From contig NZ_CP036273.1 in assembly GCF_007747215.1 (NCBI RefSeq), positions 6,618,322 through 6,682,321 of the forward strand: a stretch of 64,000 nt of DNA, read 5' to 3'. The notes beneath the pieces were generated by a model. The model did not search any database. It was given only the letters and a program-made list of their open reading frames with translations, and was not told the DNA's origin. The position numbers were made by a program, and so were the translations under genes. This DNA is from Urbifossiella limnaea. GTDB taxonomy: Bacteria; Planctomycetota; Planctomycetia; Gemmatales; Gemmataceae. The stretch's first letter is position 1. Every line of letters starts with the position of its first letter. Positions 35,717 through 43,759 of the stretch are shown in pieces.

Positions 35717-38700
35717 TCACCGCTTCGGGTACGGCGGCGGGGGCGTCGGGAGCCGCGGCGGGTTCCGCCGCAGCTCCGCCTGCAACACCTCGATCGCCCG
35801 CGTCAGCTGCTGGTCGTCGCCCGCGAACTCCCGCGCCGGGTCGTTGTCCACCACGATGTCCGGCGTCACGCCCTTGTTCTCCATGACCCACTCCTTGCCG
35901 CCCAGGTCGTACCGGGAGAACTCCGGCTTGCTGAGCGTGCCGCCGTCGAGCAGCGGCAGCGACCCGCGGATGCCGACCACCCCGCCCCAGCTCCGCTTGC
36001 CGATCAGCGGCCCGAGCTTGTGCTGCCGGAACCGGTACGGGAAGATGTCGCCGTCGGACGCCGAGAACTCGTTGAGCAGGCAGGCCATCGGGCCGACGAA
36101 CGTGCCGTTCGGGTCCACCGTCGGCTCGGCGTTGCGGGCGATGCCGATCATCGCCGCCTCGCGGCGGAGCCGCTCGATCAGCATCGGCGACACGTTGCCG
36201 CCGCCGTTGCCGCGCACGTCCACGACCAGCGCCTGCTTCCGCAGCTGCGGGTAGTAGTGCTTGGCGAACTCGTTCAGCCCCGCCTGCTGCATGTCCGGCA
36301 CGTGCAGGTAGCCGACCGTGCCGCCGGTCGCGTCCGACACCTTCTTGATGTTCCCCTGCACCCACGCGTAGTAGTACAGGTCCGCCTCGTCGTCGGTAGG
36401 CGTGACCACCACGCGCCGCGCTCCCTCGGCCGTGGGGTTCGCGTTGACGGACAGCACGACAGCCTTGCCGGCGGCGTTCACCAGCAGCTCGTTGATGTTC
36501 TTCACGCCGCTGGTCGGCCGGCCGTTCACGGCGACGATCCAGTCGTTCGCCTTCACGTCCACGCCGACCTCGGTCAGCGGCGACCGCGTCTTCGGGTTCC
36601 AGTTCTCGCCCGGCAGGACGCGCGTGATCTGGAAGAAGCCGGTCTTCTCGTCGCGCCGGTACTCGGCGCCGAGCAGCCCCTGCTTCACGCGGCGCACAGT
36701 CGGCAGCTCGCCGCCGCCGACGTAGGCGTGGCCGGCGTTCAGCTCCGAGATCATCTCGCCGATGACATAGGTCAGGTCGGCCCGGTGCGCGACGTGTTCG
36801 AGCAGCGGCTCGTACTTCTTGCGGACGCCCACCCAGTCCACGCCGTGCAGGCCGGGGTCGTAGAAGAAGTCGCGCATCTGCCGCCAGCTCTCGTGGAACA
36901 TCTGCTTCCACTCGGCCCGCCGGTCGAGGTCGACTTCGAGGCCCGACACGTCGAGCGGCTCGCCGGCGGCCAGCGGCCCGGCCTTCGGCAAGTCGATGAC
37001 GCTGTACTTGCCGTCCTTCGAGATCAACATCTTCTTGCCGTCGGCGCTCACCTCGTAGCCGCCGACCGGCCCGAGCGTCGCGTCCTTGCGGCTGGTCAGG
37101 TCGAGCACGCAGAGCTGCGGCGCGGCGTCCTTCGCGGTCTGGCGGACGTAGTAGAGGCTGTTCCCCGTCGCAGTCAGGCTGCGGTACTGGCCCGGCGCGC
37201 CGGGGAGGACCACGACGCGCCCGCCGAGGCCGTCGAGGTCGATCTTGAGGTCCGCCGGCGGGTCCTTCTTCTCGTCCTTCTTGTCCTCCTTTTTCTCGGC
37301 CGGCTCGTCGTCCAGCCGCGGCCGCAGGGGGTTCGGCGTGGTCTTCGCCAGCGTCAGGAGGTAGAGGCGGTTCATGTCGCGGTAGGCGTGGTTCCACTCG
37401 GTCTGGCTGTACGTCGGGTTGAAGTCGCGGGCCGAGACGAGGTAAAGGTACTTGCCGTCCGGGCTGAACGCCGGCGAGCCGGCGCCGTACCACCCGTCCG
37501 TCACCGGCGTCGCCTTGCCGGACGCGAGCGAGAACAGGTGGACCTTCTGCAGCGAGTCCACCTCCGGCCGGGCGTACGCGACCCACTTCGAGTCCGGCGC
37601 CCACACGTAGTCGCGGATCTCGAACGCCTTCGCCTGGTCGACGAGCGTCACCTGCTTCGTCGCCACGTCCACGAACTGCAGGCGCAGCTTCTTGTCGCCC
37701 CACAGGAGCTTCTTCGAGTCGGGCGACCACAGCAGGTCGTACTTGTAGGTGTCGGCACCGGTCGTGATCGCCTTCGCGGGTGCGCTGCCGTCGACGGGGC
37801 CGACGTGGATCTCGTCCTCGCCGGTGGCGTCGGACACGAACGCCACGCTCTTGCCGTCCGGGGAGAACTTGGGGTTCCGCTCGTGGACGCCCGACGTCTG
37901 CGTCAGGTTCCGGGTGACGCCGGCCGCGGCGGGGACGGTGAACACGTCGCCGCGGGCGCCGAACATCACGCGCCTGCCGTCCGGTGAAATCTCGTAGGCC
38001 GTGACCTGCTTGCTCACGTCGGTCAGCGCCCCACGCGCGCCGAGGCGGTCGTCGAGGATGCGGACCGGCACCTTCTCGGCCTTCGCCGTCGCCGCATCGA
38101 ACCGGTACAGGTAGCCGCCGTTCTCGAAGACCACGGCCTTCTCGCCGGCCGACGGGAACTTGACGTCGAACTCGGTGAAGTCGGTGTGCCGCTCGACCTT
38201 CTTCGTCTTCGGGTCCACGGAGTGGAGGTTGAACCGCATCTCCTTGCCGCGGTCCGAGATGAAGTAGACCTTGCCGCCGAGCACCATCGGGAAAATGTCC
38301 TGGGCGGGGTCGTCGGTCAGCTGCTCGGTCTTCTTGGTGGCGAAGTCGTAGAGCCACACGTCGTCGCACATGCCGCCGCGGTAGCGCTTCCAGGTGCGGA
38401 ACTCGCGGAAGATGCGGTTGTACGCCAGTTGCCCGCCGTCGGGCGTGTAGCTGGCGAAGCCGCCGCGCGGCAACGGCAGCGGCTCGGGAAGCCCGCCCAC
38501 GACCGGCACGGTGTAGAGCTGGCCGATGAAGTCGTTGAACGACCGCATCCGCGAGCGAAGCAGGACGTTCTTCCCGTCCGGCGTCCAGCCCATGACGATG
38601 TTGTTCGGCCCCATTCGGTCGGACACCTCGTCGCGGCCGAGCGTGGCGGTGTAGGTGAGGCGCTTCGGCTCGCCGCCCTCCGCGGGGACGACGAAGACCT

Positions 38701-38968
38701 CGGTGTTGCCGTCGTACTGGGCGGTGAACGCGACCATCGACCCGTCGGGCGAGAAGTGGGGGAACATCTCGAACCCGGGGTGCGACGTGAGCCGGCGGGC
38801 GGTGCCCCCCGCGGCCGGCACGGTGTACAGGTCGCCGGCGTAGGTGAAGACGACGCGGTCGCCGTGGATCGCGGGGAAGCGGAGCAGCCGCGCCTCGCCG
38901 GGGTCGGCGGCGAGGGGGCCGGCCCCGGCCGCGAGCGCGGCGAGGCTGAGAAGCGCGAGTCGGGTCAT
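35717..38968 (-). CDS. tricorn-like protease (S41, PDZ and beta-propeller domains)
   Basis: 1083 residues. Tricorn proteases cut oligopeptides down to short peptides. After a signal peptide (MTRLALLSLAALAAGAGPLA) there are two beta-propellers built of repeats like GFEMFPHFSPDGSMVAFTAQYDG. The C1/core domain has ELNAGHAYVGGG (catalytic-His region), followed by a PDZ domain (GVDVKANDWIVAVNGRPTSG). The S41 peptidase core has VVDVRGNGGGNVSPMLIERL and the nucleophile region LNEFSASDGD about 966-974. The acidic residue in WVMENKGVTPDIVV is in place. A lysine-rich linker (EKKEDKKDEKK) joins the propellers. The signal peptide suggests a periplasmic enzyme. ATG 38968 is preferred; the longer frame to 39247 is antisense shadow. 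Confidence 0.93.
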   Translation of the reverse strand: MTRLALLSLAALAAGAGPLAADPGEARLLRFPAIHGDRVVFTYAGDLYTVPAAGGTARRLTSHPGFEMFPHFSPDGSMVAFTAQYDGNTEVFVVPAEGGEPKRLTYTATLGRDEVSDRMGPNNIVMGWTPDGKNVLLRSRMRSFNDFIGQLYTVPVVGGLPEPLPLPRGGFASYTPDGGQLAYNRIFREFRTWKRYRGGMCDDVWLYDFATKKTEQLTDDPAQDIFPMVLGGKVYFISDRGKEMRFNLHSVDPKTKKVERHTDFTEFDVKFPSAGEKAVVFENGGYLYRFDAATAKAEKVPVRILDDRLGARGALTDVSKQVTAYEISPDGRRVMFGARGDVFTVPAAAGVTRNLTQTSGVHERNPKFSPDGKSVAFVSDATGEDEIHVGPVDGSAPAKAITTGADTYKYDLLWSPDSKKLLWGDKKLRLQFVDVATKQVTLVDQAKAFEIRDYVWAPDSKWVAYARPEVDSLQKVHLFSLASGKATPVTDGWYGAGSPAFSPDGKYLYLVSARDFNPTYSQTEWNHAYRDMNRLYLLTLAKTTPNPLRPRLDDEPAEKKEDKKDEKKDPPADLKIDLDGLGGRVVVLPGAPGQYRSLTATGNSLYYVRQTAKDAAPQLCVLDLTSRKDATLGPVGGYEVSADGKKMLISKDGKYSVIDLPKAGPLAAGEPLDVSGLEVDLDRRAEWKQMFHESWRQMRDFFYDPGLHGVDWVGVRKKYEPLLEHVAHRADLTYVIGEMISELNAGHAYVGGGELPTVRRVKQGLLGAEYRRDEKTGFFQITRVLPGENWNPKTRSPLTEVGVDVKANDWIVAVNGRPTSGVKNINELLVNAAGKAVVLSVNANPTAEGARRVVVTPTDDEADLYYYAWVQGNIKKVSDATGGTVGYLHVPDMQQAGLNEFAKHYYPQLRKQALVVDVRGNGGGNVSPMLIERLRREAAMIGIARNAEPTVDPNGTFVGPMACLLNEFSASDGDIFPYRFRQHKLGPLIGKRSWGGVVGIRGSLPLLDGGTLSKPEFSRYDLGGKEWVMENKGVTPDIVVDNDPAREFAGDDQQLTRAIEVLQAELRRNPPRLPTPPPPYPKR

Positions 38969-39126
38969 GACGGCCTCGGGGCGGTGAGCGGTCTGTGGGC
39001 GAATTGTCCGGCGCGACGCCGGGCTGTCAACAGTCGTCCCGCTTCCAGGCTGTCTGGCTCTCCACCAACTGTACCGAGCGGGCCACCGCAGGGCGGGGTG
39101 ACCGTCAGCCCGAGTGGTCGCGCCCT

Positions 39127-40878
39127 TCAGGGATTGCCGTGGGGTGGTCCCTCGGGGTTGGTCCTCTCGTCGCGCCCCGGTGTCCCCTCGGGCGGCAAGT
39201 CGACCGCCTCGCCCAGGGAGACGTGGCGGTTGATCGGCCCCGCCCACTCTTCGAGTTTCTCGAACCGCAGCCGGTCGCGGACCTCGCCGTGCGCCCCGAC
39301 GAGCCGGAACCCGATTTCCTTGGCGGCCAGTTCGTCGTGCAGGCGCCTGAGCATCCGCGACCCCGCGACGTCCACGTAGGGGGTGTTCGAGAGGTCGTAC
39401 ACCACGCGCCGCAGCCCGGGCTCGCCGCCCACCCGCTGGAGCACCGTCTGCAGAACGTGGTCCGCGTTGAAGTAGACCAGCGACCCCTCGACGCGGAACG
39501 CCAGGACGCCAGGGACGGCCTCGTTATCCGGGTGGCGGGTCGCGTCGGAGAACCGCTCCGTCCCCGGGATGCGGCCGAGGAAGGCGACGTGGGGCCGTGT
39601 CACCCGAAAGAGGAGCATCGCGGCCGAGGCCAGGACGGCGATGACGACCCCGTCCAGGACCCCCATGAGCAGCACCCCGCCCAGCGCCACGCCGGCCGCG
39701 GCGAAGTCGATCCGGCTCGCGCGCCACAAGTACCGCAACTCCTTGAGGTCGATCAGGCCCGCCACGGCGACGAGCACGATGGCGGCCAGAACGGCCTCCG
39801 GCAGGTTTCGAAACAGGTCGGTGAAAAGGAGGAGTACCAGCCCGACCACTGCCGACGCGACCACCAGCGACAGCGGCGTGCGTGCGCCGCCCTTCTCGTT
39901 GACCGCGCTCTGCGACAACCCGCCCGCAACGGGGAAGCCCTGCCAGAGGCCCGCCACGAGGCTGGCCGCCCCCAACCCGAGGAACTCCTGGCGCGGGTCC
40001 ACCGGGTAGCGGTGCTTCAGGGCGAACGCGCGCGCGGCCGAAACGCTCTCGATGTAGGCCAGCAAGAAGCAGGCGAACGCCAGGCGAGTCAACTGGCGAA
40101 CCTCGTCGACCCGGAGGTCGCCCAGGCTCGCGGCGGCGGGGAGAAAGTCCGGCAGGCCCGGGGTCAGCCGGCCCACCACCTTCACGCCCTGCTGCTCGAC
40201 CGGGACCAGCGAGGCGGCGACGAGCGCGAGCACCACGACGCCGAGTGCGACGGGCCGGCCGGGCAGGAACTTCCCTCCCACGGCCAGCGCCGCCAGCGCC
40301 GCCACGCCGACGCCCAGCGTCGGGAGGTTCGTGTCCGGCAGTTGCCGGACGAGGTGGCCGATGCGGTGGAAGAAGTCCCCGCCGCCCCCGTCGACCCCGA
40401 ACAGCTTTGGCAGCTGGGTGGAGGCGATGACCAGGGCGGCGCCGGCCTTGAACCCGGTCAGAATGCTCTCGGAGATGAAACTCACCAGCACGCTCAACCG
40501 CAGCAGCCAGGCCAGCACGAACACGCCGGCCACGATCAGTGCGGTCAGGGACGCCAGCGCGGCGTGCCGGGCGGGGTCGCCCCCGGACAGCGGCGCCAGG
40601 GTGACGCCCAGCAGCAACGCGATGGCGGAGGTCGGGCCGACGGCGATGTGGCGGGAGGACCCGAGGACCGCGTAGCCCAGCCCCGCCACCAGGTAGCAGT
40701 AGAGCCCCGTCTGGGGAGGCAGCCCGGCCAGCCCCGCGTAGGCCAGCGACACCGGCACCGCGTAGGCCGCGAGCGTGGCACCGGCGAGGAGGTCGAACCG
40801 CAACCACCCGCGCCGGTACTGCGACAGCCAGCCGGCGATCGGCAGTAGCGGCCAGGGGTTGCCGGGCTTGTCGGTCAT
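39127..40878 (-). CDS. SulP family anion transporter with STAS domain
   Basis: 583 residues of the SulP/SLC26 family (sulfate, bicarbonate or related anions). The N-terminus has the family motif YAVPVSLAYAGLAGLPPQTGLYC and then GSSRHIAVGPTSAIALLLG. About 10-14 transmembrane segments are visible, with PVAGGLSQSAVNEKGGARTPLS. The cytosolic STAS domain follows (roughly 440-560: LRRVVYDLSNTPYVDVAGSRMLRRLHDELAAKEIGF), including the usual phosphorylatable/regulatory loop DVAGSRML. Anion specificity cannot be told. The K+ channel gene is 39 bp upstream on the same strand, so co-expression is likely. Confidence 0.93.
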   Translation of the reverse strand: MTDKPGNPWPLLPIAGWLSQYRRGWLRFDLLAGATLAAYAVPVSLAYAGLAGLPPQTGLYCYLVAGLGYAVLGSSRHIAVGPTSAIALLLGVTLAPLSGGDPARHAALASLTALIVAGVFVLAWLLRLSVLVSFISESILTGFKAGAALVIASTQLPKLFGVDGGGGDFFHRIGHLVRQLPDTNLPTLGVGVAALAALAVGGKFLPGRPVALGVVVLALVAASLVPVEQQGVKVVGRLTPGLPDFLPAAASLGDLRVDEVRQLTRLAFACFLLAYIESVSAARAFALKHRYPVDPRQEFLGLGAASLVAGLWQGFPVAGGLSQSAVNEKGGARTPLSLVVASAVVGLVLLLFTDLFRNLPEAVLAAIVLVAVAGLIDLKELRYLWRASRIDFAAAGVALGGVLLMGVLDGVVIAVLASAAMLLFRVTRPHVAFLGRIPGTERFSDATRHPDNEAVPGVLAFRVEGSLVYFNADHVLQTVLQRVGGEPGLRRVVYDLSNTPYVDVAGSRMLRRLHDELAAKEIGFRLVGAHGEVRDRLRFEKLEEWAGPINRHVSLGEAVDLPPEGTPGRDERTNPEGPPHGNP

Positions 40879-40917
40879 TTGGCTGTTACCAGTTCCTCCG
40901 GCATGGAGGGCGAATGA

Positions 40918-41364
40918 TCACCCGCCGTCGCCCGCCGACGGCTGCCGGCGCGTGTCCGCGACGTTGCCCAGAACGGTGAAGAGCATCGCGGACGACAGGC
41001 CCAGCATCAGGCTGCCGTTGGCCGCCTCCAGCGGCCCGAGCAGGCGACACCGCCGCGACATGACGATGTCCCCGTAGCCGAGGGTCGTGAAGTTGACCGC
41101 CGAGTGGTAGTACGCCTCCTCGAAGTCCGAGAACTCCCCGGCCAGCACGAACGCGGCAGCCCACAGGGCGATCTGGGCCAAGGAGGTCGCCAGCAGGGCC
41201 ACCAGTGCCGCGCCGAGGGCCGCAGCGGCGCCCCAGAACGGAGCCCGGACGGCCACGCGTCGCGCCGCGGGTAGCAGGTGGCGGACGAACCCGGCGGACG
41301 CCAGCGCCAGTAGCGTCAGGTTGGCCAGGGACACGACACCCGCGGTGAGAATCGCCGGCCACAC
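40918..41364 (-). CDS. small two-TM-type ion channel (K+ selectivity filter)
   Basis: 148 residues with three hydrophobic segments, the last two forming a pore unit around NFTTLGYGDIVMSRR. TTLGYGD at about 93-99 is a potassium-channel selectivity filter. The N-terminal helix adds one membrane segment compared with the minimal two-TM channel. No cytoplasmic RCK/TrkA domain follows. The start is GTG 41364, with GAGGTGA 6 nt upstream on the minus strand. It is transcribed ahead of the SulP transporter, suggesting coupled ion handling. Confidence 0.87.
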   Translation of the reverse strand: MWPAILTAGVVSLANLTLLALASAGFVRHLLPAARRVAVRAPFWGAAAALGAALVALLATSLAQIALWAAAFVLAGEFSDFEEAYYHSAVNFTTLGYGDIVMSRRCRLLGPLEAANGSLMLGLSSAMLFTVLGNVADTRRQPSAGDGG

Positions 41365-41860
41365 GCGGTCACCTCGGTCGTCGGAGAGGCATCCGGGCGG
41401 TTACTCGAACCGGATACGCCGGCCGGGGGCTATCCTATGAGCCGGGCTGCTGAGCCGGCGTCGGGGTGATTCGGCACACGAGCGAGGTGATCGTGTATCA
41501 TCAGCGGCGTAACGCCCAGGCCGCCGCGTCGCACAAGACGCACGGGACAGCCTGTGGGACCTGAAACAGCGCTGCAGTGGTAGGGTGCCCGCTCTTGCCT
41601 CACAGCCCGAGCCGAGGCCGGCGATGAGTCCGCCTACCGGGCGAATGCTCCCCCGCTCGTGATCGTCCGCCCGCCCCGGTGGCCGGTTACCCCAACACGA
41701 CGCCCATAACCCCTGAGCCCGCGGCCCAGGCCGCACGGGCTGTCGCCGCCGCGGCCGCCTGCCGGGCCGATCGAACGGACCAGGGCAGGACGGATTCGTG
41801 ACAGGTCCTCGCCCGGCCGCGCCTTCTACTGGTGAGACCACACCCCGAGGCGAGGTCGCC
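41365..41860. other. 496-bp divergent promoter region
   Basis: This lies between the K+-channel gene and the interrupted kinase gene, which are transcribed away from each other. No gene, repeat or strong hairpin was recognised in it. It must contain the promoters for both flanking operons, but none could be picked out reliably by eye. Confidence 0.5.
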
Positions 41861-42361
41861 ATGCCCGTCGCGTCACCCGAGCACCCGTCGGCCGAGGAGC
41901 TGGGGGCGTTCGTTCTCGGCCGGCTCGCCGACCCGGACGACTCGGCCGTTGCCGCCCACCTCGCCGGCTGTGATTCCTGCGCCGAGCGGGCCGCCGGCCT
42001 TCGCCCGGACGACACCCTGGCGTCGCTCCTCGCCGCCGCTGGCACCCGCCCCGACTCCGGCCTGTCCGCCACCCCGGCCGACCACGCCTCCACGCTCGGC
42101 TGGCCCGGTCCCGCGCCCCCGCCCGCCCCGCCGGGCGCACCCGTCGCACTGCTCGACCACCCGCGGTACCGGCTCGTCCGCGAGCTCGGCCGGGGCGGGA
42201 TGGGGGTCGTCTGGCTGGCCGAGCACGCGGTCCTGGGGCGGCCCGTGGCGGTAAAGGTGCTCAACCCGGCGGCCCTCGCCCGGCCGGGGGCTGCCGACCG
42301 GTTCCGCCGCGAGGCCCGGGCGGCGGCCGGGCTCCACCACCCGAACGTGGTCGCCGCCTAC
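41861..42361 (+). pseudogene. Ser/Thr protein kinase, 5' part, interrupted by an IS
   Basis: 167 codons from ATG 41861 (GAGGCGAGG upstream). Residues of about 20-50 carry a zinc-finger-like H-x3-C-x2-C (HLAGCDSCAERAAGL), as in anti-sigma zf-HC2 domains. The kinase N-lobe then begins, with ELGRGGMGVVWLAEHAVLGRPVAVKVLNPAALA (Lys in VAVKVL) and HHPNVVAAY. At 42361 an IS is inserted. Joining to base 43760 restores VAAYDADEAAGTHFLVMEY, a normal kinase sequence. The intact gene would encode about 1124 residues. As it stands the kinase lacks its catalytic loop and is presumably inactive. The frame reads straight into the transposase. Confidence 0.9.
42358..42361. repeat. 4-bp target-site duplication, left copy
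   Basis: CTAC here is repeated at 43756-43759, immediately outside the two ends of the insertion sequence. Four-base duplications are typical of IS701-family insertion. Confidence 0.85.
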
Positions 42362-42378
42362 TCCTACAGCCGTAGTTG
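42362..42378 (+). repeat. IS left terminal inverted repeat
   Basis: 17-bp TCCTACAGCCGTAGTTG, exact reverse complement of 43739-43755. Confidence 0.92.
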
Positions 42379-42387
42379 CTACAACAG

Positions 42388-42412
42388 CCCTCGCCAGGAC
42401 TTGTGGCGAGGG
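42388..42412 (+). promoter_or_regulatory. hairpin sequestering the transposase ribosome-binding site
   Basis: CCCTCGCCA (42388-42396) pairs perfectly with TGGCGAGGG (42404-42412) around a 7-nt loop. The right arm is also the Shine-Dalgarno-like GGCGAGGG for the transposase ATG at 42419, 6 nt away. In a transcript entering from outside the IS the site would be folded away, limiting transposase synthesis. This is inferred by analogy with other IS elements. Confidence 0.6.
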
Positions 42413-42418
42413 TGGGCG

Positions 42419-43737
42419 ATGTCAGGACGACCGACGGCGGCCCAGGTGCGGGCCTGGGCGGACGAGGTGACGGCGGTCGGCGACCGGATCGGCCGGCACT
42501 TCGCCCGGTCCGAGCCCCGCGCCCGGGCCGTCGGGTACATCCGCGGGCTGCTGGGCGACGCCGACCGGAAGAACGGGTGGCAACTCGCCGAGGCGCTCGG
42601 CGACCCGACCCCGGACGGGGTCCAGCACCTGCTCGCCCGGGCCGACTGGGACGCCGACGCCGTCCGCGACGACCTCATGGGGTACGTCCACGAGCACCTC
42701 GGCGACCCGGCCGCGGTTCTGGTCGTGGACGAGACCGGGTTCCTGAAGAAGGGGACCAAGTCGTGCGGGGTGGCCCGCCAGTACACCGGCACCGCCGGGC
42801 GGATCGAGAACGCCCAGGTCGGGGTCTTCCTGGCGTACGCGGGGCCGAAGGGGCACGCCCTGATCGACCGGGCGTTGTACCTGCCGAAGGAGTGGACGGA
42901 CGACCGGCCGCGGTGTGACGCGGCCGGGGTGCCGGCGGCCGTCGGGTTCGCCACCAAGCCGCGGCTGGCCGAGCGGATGCTGGCGCGGGCGTGGGCGCGG
43001 GGGGTGACGGCCGGGTGGGTGACGGGGGACACGGTGTACGGGCACGACGGGGCGTTCCGCCGGTTCCTGGAGGGGCACCGGCAGGCGTACCTGCTGGCGG
43101 TCCCGGCCAACCAGCCGCTGTTCGACGGGGAGCAGCGCTCGACCGTGAAGGCCGTCGCCGAGGGGTTCCCGGTTGCCGCGTGGGAGCGGGCCAGTGCGGG
43201 GGACGGGTCGAAGGGGCCGCGGGAGTACGACTGGGCGGTCCGGGCGTTCGGCCCGGTGGACGAGCGGGGGTGGCAGTTGTGGCTGGTGGTCCGGCGGCAC
43301 CGGGACCGGCCGGACGAGCGGGCCTACTACTTCGCCCGCGGGCCGGCGGCGACGGCCCCGGCCGAGCTCGTCCGCGTGGCGGGGAGCCGGTGGCGGGTGG
43401 AGGAGTGCCTGGAACTGGCGAAGGGCGACTGCGGCCTCGACGAGTACGAGGTGCGGTCGTGGGTCGGGTGGCACCGACACGTCACCCTGAGCCTGCTCGC
43501 CCTGGCGGTGGTGGCGGCGATCCGGGTGGCGGCCGGGCCGTCGGGTCGGCCGAAAAAGGGGGCGCGGGGCTGGTCCGGGTGAGCGTCCCGGAGGTGCGGA
43601 GGCTGCTGCTCCGACTCGTGTGGGCGGTGGTGCCGGACGCCGAGAAGGTGTTGGCCTGGTCAGCGTGGCGGCGGGCGCACCAGCACCGCGCCCGCTGCTA
43701 CCACTACCGGAAGCGGGGGGCCAAGCCGCCCGACTGA
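42419..43737 (+). CDS. IS701-like DDE transposase (with apparent -1 frameshift)
   Basis: The zero frame from ATG 42419 gives 387 residues ending at 43582. IS701 landmarks are VVDETGFLKKGTKSCGVARQ (first catalytic Asp, about 104), GWVTGDTVYGHDG (second Asp, about 204) and SRWRVEECLELAKGDCGLDEYEVRSW (catalytic Glu, about 328-329). The usual C-terminal tail of this transposase group is missing from that frame. It is present in the -1 frame as VPEVRRLLLRLVWAVVPDAEKVLAWSAWRRAHQHRAR, ending at TGA 43735-43737 just before the right repeat. The switch falls at the run of five A and five G near 43553-43562. It could be programmed frameshifting, a mutation or a sequencing error. Confidence 0.85.
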
Positions 43738-43738
43738 C

Positions 43739-43755
43739 CAACTACGGCTGTAGGA
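43739..43755 (-). repeat. IS right terminal inverted repeat
   Basis: 17-bp CAACTACGGCTGTAGGA, exact reverse complement of 42362-42378, followed by the right CTAC duplication (43756-43759). Confidence 0.92.
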
Positions 43756-43759
43756 CTAC

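Larger units (their letters stand above)
42362..43755 (+). mobile_element. complete IS701-family insertion sequence (1394 bp)
   Basis: Ends are 17-bp perfect terminal inverted repeats, TCCTACAGCCGTAGTTG (42362-42378) and its reverse complement (43739-43755), flanked by CTAC target duplications. It holds one transposase with a DDE triad of IS701 type. The insertion splits the kinase gene between the alpha-C region and the strand leading to the hinge. Perfect ends, an unmutated duplication and an exactly restorable target suggest a recent insertion. Confidence 0.95.

Noticed and set aside
35642-37987. 781-codon plus-strand frame opposite the tricorn-like protease
   Set aside because: No motif, biased composition; the opposite strand has full tricorn domain structure.
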